Assembly (NCBI GenBank): GCA_021613375.1
Contig: CM038706.1
Span: 18,729,366-18,793,365 of the forward strand
Source of the DNA: Megaleporinus macrocephalus
Taxonomy: Eukaryota > Chordata > Actinopteri > Characiformes > Anostomidae
Length of the DNA: 64,000 nucleotides
Reading direction: 5' to 3'
Shown: positions 60,390-64,000 of the stretch, in pieces
Layout: the number at the start of each line of letters is the position of its first letter
Position numbering within the stretch: position 1 is the first letter of the stretch
The notes under the pieces: generated by a model
What the model was told of the DNA's origin: nothing
Databases searched by the model: none
What the model saw: only the letters and a program-made list of their open reading frames with translations
Translations under genes and position numbers: made by a program

Positions 60390-61929
60390 TTCTGAAATAG
60401 ATTCTTGATTCTTATTGTTTACTTGTTAGTCCTAAAACTGTTTTGCATCATTTTATCTCATTCAATTGAGAAAAAGTCAGTCTAAAATTTACTCTCTTCT
60501 GGTCTCTTGCTCAGCCACTCTCTTAAAAGCTGTTATTTTAAGGTAAAATTAGAATCACACCATGCTGTTAACATACTTCATATTTATGACCTTTTTGGTT
60601 CTCCCAATACAATTATAATTCCAGAGAGTTTTGTTGTAACTGTGGCAACATTAAACCTACTTGCTAACACTAATAAAGAACTACAGAGGATAGTGTATTC
60701 ACAACACTAGCCAGGAAAAGCCTATAATCTCTGTATGAATAAAGGCCAGCATCTATTCAGAAAAATGCCTTGGGTAGGCAAATAAACTGCATATGGACAG
60801 CACAGCAAAAAGAGTGAAATGAGTTAGAAATCCCCTCCATCAGATTATCGGATAAACATGTATTCCAAATATTGCAAACGAGCCTGAGGTCAAACCCAGG
60901 CAAAATACATCAAAGATTAAGAATAAAACATATAAGTCAGGAAACAGAGTTAAAAGTATGCCATTTTAAGCAGGGACTGAAGGGCCTGAGGGTAGCCTGA
61001 AGTAATGGTGTAGAACGCTTTCAGAGCCAATCAGCAATGAGCACCACTGGGACTCTAATACAAAGGACAGCCTGGGTAAAAAAAAATGTACAAATAAGTA
61101 GGGCTCAGAATAAATGAGTCCAACTTGTGCCAGGCACCCTATCCTCTCTAACAGCATGAGTGCTACACAGTGATACTAGTTTTCTGTTTTAGTGATGCTG
61201 ATACGGGATGAGGATTCTACTTTATGCTTTATAATATGCTGTCCTTTACCATAGAAGCACCCTTGCAGACAAGCGGTTTACACTATTTAAATTCCATTTT
61301 ATTCTATATTTCTGAAGAGTAAATATTAGAGTTATATTAGTAAATAAGTATATTAACACTGTCTGAAAAAAAAAATCTAAACAAGCACCACTATATGCCA
61401 AAATGGCCATAGACATGTTTATTTAGCATTCTTATGAAATCAAGGGTATTAATAGAGATTTTGCCAACATCACCCCCTCCACACCCGCTTTTTTCATTGG
61501 TGTTTCAGGGGTGTGCAGAGAAAATCATCAGCTGTTCATCTCTCCCCCCTTAAAGACATTTTTCTCATATAGCATGAAAAAGAGGGTGGGGGGAATCATC
61601 AGACCCCACACACATTTGATCTTCCAGCAGTTCATCCACAGCTTCTTTTCCCAGGCTGTCATCCTCATAAACAAATGCCCTTCTCTCCTCCCTCTGCTTT
61701 AAACAGCTGCAACTGCACTTTACTACACACACTGTAATGCACGTAAATACTGTATATACCACACCATCACCCTTCTCAACAAGAGCCTTTTCCCCCTTTC
61801 CTCTACTGCAGTTTCTTCAAATATACACTTAAACATGTTGCATTATAGGTATTTTCAAAAAAGGTTTTATTTATTACTTTTAGATGCTGCTCAATTATCT
61901 TAGTAGGCCATCTTTTTTTCTCTGCGTTT

Positions 61930-62045
61930 GTTAACCCCCTATCACCCAGTTCTTCAATTACCAGCACCCACAAAAGAGGGGGATCATTCTCAGCACTGCA
62001 CTGATATTAACATGGTGGCGGTGTTAATGTGTGTTGTGCAACAGA
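61930..62045 (+). repeat. fragment of the 33572-34205 MITE family
   Basis: TTAACCCCCTATCACCCAGT(TCTTCAA), GGATCATTCTCAGCACTGCA and GTGTTAATGTGTGTTGTGC match 33703-33870 in order, with deletions. It abuts the Tc1 relic that follows. Confidence 0.65.
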
Positions 62046-62056
62046 AGAACTCAGGG

Positions 62057-62676
62057 CTATGTTTAATAGTGACAGTAAGAGCTTTGAAGATTGGATAAGG
62101 ATTGGACTCTGGAGAAATGGAAGAAGGTCATGTGGTCTGATGAGTCCAGATTTACCCTGTTCCAGAGTGTTGGGCGCATAAGGGTAAGAAGAGAGGCAGG
62201 TGAAGTGATGTACCCATCATGCCTAGTGCTGTACAGTACTGTACAGGCCTGTGGCGGCCATGCCATGATCTGGTGTTGCAGCAATTGGTCAGGTCTAGGT
62301 TCAGCAACAGTATGTGCTCAAAAGAAATCAGCTGACCACCTGAATATACTGAATGACCAGGATATTCCATCAATGGACTTCTTACCTGATGGCATGGATT
62401 GGCAACCACAGAGTCCAGACCTTAACCCCTTAGAGAATCTTTGGGATGTGCTGGAGAAGGCTTTGCGCAGCAGTTAGACTCTGCCATCATCAATGTAAGA
62501 TCTCGGTAAAAAATGAATACAACACTGGACGGAAATAAATCTTGTGACATTGCAGAAGCTTATCAAAACAATGCCACAGTGAATGCATGCCGTAATCAAT
62601 GCTAAAGGTGGTCCATCGAAATATTAGAGTGTGTGACCTTTTCTTTGGTGGCGACTTTTTTTTGGCCAGGCAGTGT
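62057..62676 (+). pseudogene. Tc1-type transposase, 5'-truncated with an internal deletion
   Basis: The open frame 62091-62477 encodes WTLEKWKKVMWSDESRF, then ACGGHAMIWCCSNWSGLG, DHLNILNDQDIPSMDFLPDG and MDWQPQSPDLNPLENLWDVL. The SDESRF Asp and the NPLEN Glu of the DDE triad are present. The usual segment between FLPDG and the DWxPQSPDLNP block, which carries the second Asp (the DDNAxxH region), is missing in frame. The right terminus, TTTTTTTTGGCCAGGCAGTGTA, is intact at about 62676. The N-terminal DNA-binding half is absent. Confidence 0.85.
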
Positions 62677-64000
62677 ATCTTTCTGTATTTACTTTGAATG
62701 GATTGAATTGTATTTTATGTTGACACCTACCCCAAGAGACATTCCTTGTACAAGGAATACTTGGTAAATAAATATTCTGACTAAACATTGCATCCCCTGT
62801 TTTCTATCACAGCCATTGTAAATAAGTTGCTGCACAGTTTTGAATGACTTTATTTACATGGCATACATGAAAAAAATCCGAATTTCACTTTACATATTCT
62901 CCCATTAGCATTAGACTGTAAGACAACAGCTCATGTCTTGAAAATGTCATGATGTGAAATTCTATCAGTACTGCCCAGCACCACATCACTGAGCTGCATC
63001 TACCGGGTGAAAATTAATTAGTTCTTGCCGAAACACGAAATGAACTTGAGCAGATAAACTGCTTGCTTTTCTGCCCACTGTATAAACGATTTGTCAGCAC
63101 AGCAGGTTCATCAGAGCCTCCATAGAAAATAAACATAAGGAGTTACAGTTCATGAGGCCGCCGTGCAGCAGAGGCTTCACGCAGTCTATTGTTCATTACA
63201 GCAAGAAGAATAGCTTAGCACGGACTTTCAGCAAGTACAACTGGGGTCGAATTGAGAATCAAGACCTTTCTCCAAACGAGAGAGTGAGAAGGATTTAGCT
63301 CAAAGTAAAAGTTAAGAGTGTGCCAAAAAAAAAAAGTGTCAACAAGCTCCTCAGTGCCTGTAAGATCATTATCCTCTTCCTCTGCTGAATCACTGCGGCG
63401 TGCTCTTCAGGGGAAACTTTTTCAGAGCCGTAGCCGCGGTGATAAAGCGGTCATGTGGGCTGTCTGAAAGGCTTTATGAAAGCATGCCCAGCATACCCCT
63501 CAGTCTCTCTCAGCCGCGGCCTGGCCTCAATGAAGGCCCTTTATTGCCAAAGCTGTTGTGTATGCGCCTCATGCTCAGACGGAGGAGCGCTTCAGAAACG
63601 AATGAGCCGTTCTCCATCCTATCAGCATGAGGAGCCCGGGGAACTGGGAATTCAGATGCAGGTAAAGGCATCAAAAGGTGTAGATTGATCAGACATCAAA
63701 AAAAAAAGAAAAGAAAAAAACTGTACTACAACCACTGAGAGCAGGACGCAGCAGTGTGGTGCAGTCTCTACGAATTCAGCTAAGAAGATAAAGATAAGAT
63801 AAGGTCTCATTTTACACCTTTGTTATGCACCAAAGCAGTGTTGCTTCTTTTAAATGTGCAGTAATTGTTGTTATTCCAATGAGCTTTTAGTATATTCAGT
63901 GACTATGTCCTTGCAGTCCCCTAGCTGCCCATTCTGTGTGCATGCGGGGGAGGGAGAGGGTCTATACGCTGAACTTTAAATACTGTCAAGAAGCAGAGAT

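Larger units (their letters stand above)
57797..64000 (-). other. pcdh15: pcdh15 intron 5' of the EC2/3 exon (partial)
   Basis: I looked for the upstream cadherin exon (EC1/EC2) and did not find it. Repeats at 58440-58600, 58795-58834, 59691-60389, 61930-62045 and 62057-62676 are listed separately. 63390-63690 is a higher-complexity CpG-containing stretch of unknown role. Confidence 0.75.

Noticed and set aside
57797..64000. Searched for the EC1/EC2 exon of pcdh15 on the minus strand
   Set aside because: No NDN-type linker or matching peptide found; the exon is presumably beyond the right edge.

Overview
The window is vertebrate nuclear DNA, almost certainly from a teleost fish. Evidence is the split, intron-rich gene on the minus strand, long AT-rich introns, abundant dinucleotide microsatellites, and many fish-type Tc1/mariner, hAT and tRNA-derived SINE relics. 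The repeat mix reminds me of ostariophysan fishes (characins, catfishes), but that is an impression only.

The only gene I can support is protocadherin-15 (pcdh15) on the minus strand. Thirteen consecutive internal exons run from 57796 down to 6136. Every junction is GT-AG and phase-compatible, giving 2046 coding bases (682 codons) with no stop. They encode the last part of extracellular cadherin repeat EC2, all of EC3 to EC7, and most of EC8. The start codon, signal peptide, EC1 and most of EC2 lie beyond the right edge. EC9 to EC11, the membrane segment and the cytoplasmic domain lie beyond the left edge. Protocadherin-15 pairs with cadherin-23 to form the tip link that gates mechanotransduction channels in hair cells. 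I cannot tell whether this is the pcdh15a or pcdh15b paralogue.

From left to right (3' to 5' of the gene): 1-6135 is intron with a dispersed repeat holding a 151-bp duplication, an hAT relic with an 8-bp target duplication, and a 1.36-kb minisatellite of 24-bp units with a higher-order pattern. 6136-15444 has the EC8, EC7/8 and EC6/7 exons. 15445-28376 has the EC6 and EC5 exons, with a 251-bp MITE in the large intron. 28377-41725 has the EC4/5 and EC4 exons plus several SINEs, MITEs and transposase relics, including a SINE inside a mariner-like relic and a tRNA-Asn-like sequence fused to a SINE. 41726-50946 has the EC3/4 exon, next to about 1 kb of nearly pure purine sequence, then two EC3 exons separated by a 94-bp intron. 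50947-64000 has the EC2/3 exon, a Tc1-type MITE nested in an hAT element, a MITE with excellent terminal inverted repeats, and a Tc1 transposase fragment that lost one catalytic aspartate.

I saw no bacterial-type operon, CRISPR array, virus-derived gene or second host gene. The less ordinary material is the repeat architecture in the introns and the non-canonical calcium linkers in the cadherin exons.
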